NCBI RefSeq assembly: GCF_019924045.1 | Contig: NZ_JAHXBN010000017.1 | Span: 248,001-312,000, forward strand | From: Dyadobacter fermentans | Lineage (GTDB): Bacteria > Bacteroidota > Bacteroidia > Cytophagales > Spirosomataceae | Length of the DNA stretch: 64,000 nucleotides | Direction of reading: 5' to 3' | Part shown: positions 62,601 to 64,000 of the stretch, piece after piece | Position numbering within the stretch: the first letter of the stretch is position 1 | Layout: the number at the start of each line of letters is the position of its first letter | Position numbers and translations under genes: made by a program | Notes under the pieces: generated by a model | What the model saw: only the letters and a program-made list of their open reading frames with translations | Told to the model about the DNA's origin: nothing | Databases searched by the model: none

Positions 62601-63640
62601 ACTACCAGGCCGATTCGGAAAAACCTGGTTACGGGATCGGACTGGCGCTTTCCAAGAGCATTGTGGAACAGCATCGCGGCTACATTACCGCCGAGAGCCG
62701 TCTTGAGACCGAAAATATGGCCGGTGGCACAACGTTGACGATCCGGTTGCTGCGTGAGAACCGGCATTTCTCTCCCGAACAAATTGCACCGAAAAACAGT
62801 GATTATGTGGGCAGCACGTTAACGGAAACGGTGGCAAAGTTGACTGCGGCGCACAACGGCGTCTCTGCAAAGAAAGCCAATACGATCCTGATTGTCGAGG
62901 ATAACGACCAGTTACGCGTGTTTATCAGGGAGCTTTTTGAAAGCGAATTCAATACGTTGGAAGCCGAAAACGGGCTTCGCGGCCTGCAACTTGCCAACGA
63001 GCACCTTCCGGACATCGTCCTGTCGGACATCATGATGCCTGATATGAACGGGTTGCAGTTATGCGGCCATTTGAAGGAGAATATCACGACTTCACATATA
63101 CCAGTCGTGTTACTGACGGCAAGGGCACAAAACCAACAGATTATCGAGGGGCTCGCTTCGGGAGCTGACGATTATTTGGTTAAACCGTTCGATCCGAGGA
63201 TTCTGGAATTAAAGGTGCGCAACCTGATCCGACTGCGAGACGATTTGAAAGATCGTTACCGTCAGTCTGTCATAACGGACCACCAGGAGAGCAGAGCCAT
63301 TGCCCAGGACAAGAACCAGGAGTTCATCATGAAACTTGGCTCACTTGTTAAGGAGCATATTTCTGATCGTGACTTTGGCGTCAATGAGCTTGCTATGCAG
63401 ATTGGCATGAGCGTATCTGCATTGTATCGAAAATTGAGATCGCTAACGGGAATGACGATCAATGACTTCATGAAAACGATTCGATTCAATGAAGCGAAAA
63501 AACTGCTCGATTCGGGCGTTTACAACGTCAGCGAGGTGAGCATGATGATCGGTTTTGACGACAGCAAGTATTTCAGTACAGAATTCAAAAAGATTTTTGG
63601 CCAAACGCCGACCGAGGCCAGAAAGGGCAGTGGTTTATGA
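59633..63640 (+). CDS. Hybrid two-component system regulator (propeller sensor, kinase, receiver, AraC output)
   Basis: A 1335-residue one-protein signalling system. No ATG precedes the signal peptide, so the TTG at 59633 is used (MNILFGFRRVVLVITI). Periplasmic part: two Reg_prop propellers (~30-720) and a Y_Y_Y domain (~735-795). One membrane helix lies at ~785-807. Cytoplasmic part: HisKA with phospho-acceptor His828, HATPase (~930-1045, NLLSNAYKFTSEGG and GYGIGLALSKSI), receiver with Asp1132 (LSDIMMPD), and AraC HTH (~1235-1335). The H-box reads SHEIRTHLSLI where families normally have SHEIRTPLSLI. Such regulators sense oligosaccharides and control nearby glycan genes. Its target locus is probably outside the window, and it ends tail-to-tail with a related regulator. 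Confidence 0.95.
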   Translation: MNILFGFRRVVLVITILCYAHFATAQAFRNLASQEVGSMSNARGVVQDKQGFMWFATYAGLFRYDSHTLKKYLHNSSDPSSISSDMLNTVFCDSKGDLWVGGTGGLDRYNRETDNFTHVDHNLPNTNPEHNNNIYFIAEDRDHRLLVGTPFGLNSIAVTKGGIKVTYILHRTFEGLDKDIFSVSQTRQGDLWAGSDNGLVYVPADGNPPQVFRFNSANESPLMNDFRTQYLDERNVIWLGPSSGGIVHFDIATKTFNPMKDFVDPDGAAPVVSCILPDGKGKLWISTHSGLALFDPVSRKTFWYRNQPGNIYSLADNYIQTMCLDRQGGVWLGTYYFGISNFYPNAPRFVSWPFTVSGISDVRYANSWMGNSRDGKLWVIGKDQKKLLLFDTSGTQTGSFDLKLRPSSDYYHFYIDGNNTLWGAGNTVLTSFNLNSGSYRHYPTVVSGSYKAVDDGRVHQILEDSKGRFWLIGTFGALLFDKHTGRFTKYKSVTYSHSILEDSKGNIWIGGGDEAFVLKNGAVDFEELATDKSRGAGNFAAVWRLAEDGAGKIWAVTRQGLQSFDPSSGTFRLDPKITLSKIEDIQVDKKGYFWLATEAELTRYHPEKRTLQTYGYQDGLPFNGISRPASSVKSTSGMLYFTTNKGIFQFSPSQVTARSGASQLVLTQLKLLDREVRAGDNTGLLAQNLDQTRELTMHHDQNIFSVSFALLSFPRSERNRYAYKLEGFDNTWTNTVNQSATYMNLPPGDYVFTVRAANGDGYWNPQPLRLKINILPPWWKTWYAYLAYILLIAATVYAVTRFFWLRSSFRKENALNQVKLDFFTNVSHEIRTHLSLISGPMQKAFQHAYEGKTVEHYLGFAKNSSDRLLLLVNELLDFRKVQSGGVRLQVREYDVVKIVKSVIAAFEHTAKEKDIETMFVCPETPVLLWLDMAQMQKVFYNLLSNAYKFTSEGGKVLVRIVEVSNEVSIAVQDNGKGIPAEHLRKLFTYYYQADSEKPGYGIGLALSKSIVEQHRGYITAESRLETENMAGGTTLTIRLLRENRHFSPEQIAPKNSDYVGSTLTETVAKLTAAHNGVSAKKANTILIVEDNDQLRVFIRELFESEFNTLEAENGLRGLQLANEHLPDIVLSDIMMPDMNGLQLCGHLKENITTSHIPVVLLTARAQNQQIIEGLASGADDYLVKPFDPRILELKVRNLIRLRDDLKDRYRQSVITDHQESRAIAQDKNQEFIMKLGSLVKEHISDRDFGVNELAMQIGMSVSALYRKLRSLTGMTINDFMKTIRFNEAKKLLDSGVYNVSEVSMMIGFDDSKYFSTEFKKIFGQTPTEARKGSGL

Positions 63641-63689
63641 GCTGCCCTATTGCTTTTTCTCGCCGGTTATGGCGTAAACTTCTTTTCAG

Positions 63690-64000
63690 TTAGCTGGCAT
63701 TCTGTCTTTTTATGTCTTTCGGTTTTTTACCGAAAACTTTGGTAAATTCTCTACTGAAATATTTAACATCTTCGAACCCGATGAGCAAGGCCACTTCTCC
63801 CACCTGGTAAACACCTGATTCCAGCAGCTTTTTAGCTTCGTGGAAACGGATGGTTTTTACAAATTCGTTGATGGTCATTCCCGTTAGCGACCGCATTTTT
63901 CGGTACAATACCGAAGTACTCATGCCTATTTGCATGGCCAGGTCATTGACGCCGAAATTGGGGTCGGAAATGTTCTCGATCAACAGAACTCTCAGTTTTG
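63690..64000 (-). CDS. C-terminal end of a second hybrid two-component regulator (partial)
   Basis: The leftward frame is open from the right window edge to the stop at 63690, giving 103 codons of a longer gene. It is an AraC-type HTH domain (NFGVNDLAMQIGMSTSVLYR, SLTGMTINEFVKTIRFHEAK, LIGFEDVKYFSREFTKVFGK). It matches the end of the regulator at 59633-63640 nearly block for block, including SLTGMTIN and TIRF(N/H)EAKKLL, so it is almost surely the output domain of another propeller-type hybrid regulator. The 49 bp between the two stop codons hold no clear terminator hairpin. Confidence 0.85.
   Translation of the reverse strand, partial: KLRVLLIENISDPNFGVNDLAMQIGMSTSVLYRKMRSLTGMTINEFVKTIRFHEAKKLLESGVYQVGEVALLIGFEDVKYFSREFTKVFGKKPKDIKRQNAS

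Overview
The window reads as chromosomal DNA from a Bacteroidota species, probably a soil or plant-associated Cytophagales member close to Dyadobacter/Spirosoma (genus is inference). The signs are two SusC/SusD pairs, a FecR/ECF-sigma pair with an STN-bearing SusC, hybrid two-component sensors of the propeller/Y_Y_Y/AraC type, MacB-like permeases with duplicated FtsX regions, -7 boxes of the TAnnTTTG type and few Shine-Dalgarno sequences. I saw no rRNA, tRNA, insertion sequence, phage or CRISPR array.

Layout. 1-4.8 kb: two tandem secreted M4-like zinc peptidases (the first runs off the left edge). 5-7.7 kb: a small XRE regulator facing an ABC permease. 7.9-12.9 kb: a multidomain GH29-type glycosidase and a siderophore-type TonB receptor, both leftward. 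13.1-34.5 kb: a long rightward sugar locus. It holds a DUF4185/DUF5005-like propeller protein, an extended phosphomannose isomerase, a GH38-like mannosidase, a GntR regulator, SusC/SusD, a ROK kinase with an extra C-terminal domain, a sugar porter, and three genes for a c-type cytochrome/DUF1549-DUF1553 lipoprotein, a DUF1501 protein and a membrane cytochrome. Near-identical palindromes (ATATGT-N4-ACATAT) precede its three transcription blocks and are probably the GntR operator. A heptad-repeat array lies between the DUF1553 and DUF1501 genes.

34.7-44.2 kb: a leftward polysaccharide locus: ECF sigma, FecR anti-sigma, STN-SusC, SusD and a secreted protein I do not recognise. 44.7-49.4 kb: a lone glycosyltransferase, catalase HPII (katE) convergent with an ankyrin-repeat gene, and an SDR oxidoreductase. 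49.5-58.9 kb: two divergent, tightly overlapping gene strings for glycan assembly: carbamoyltransferase, GT2 and GT9 leftward; two GT4, a heptose-bisphosphatase-like HAD phosphatase and GT9 rightward. An MFS protein converges on the latter. 59-64 kb: an SRPBCC protein and two tail-to-tail hybrid two-component regulators, the second cut by the right edge.

Working model (inference): the 13-34.5 kb locus senses a mannose-containing glycan through GntR, binds and imports it through SusCD, trims it with the GH38-like enzyme, and channels the sugar through the porter, kinase and isomerase. The cytochrome/DUF1501 module adds an uncharacterised redox or hydrolytic step in the envelope.
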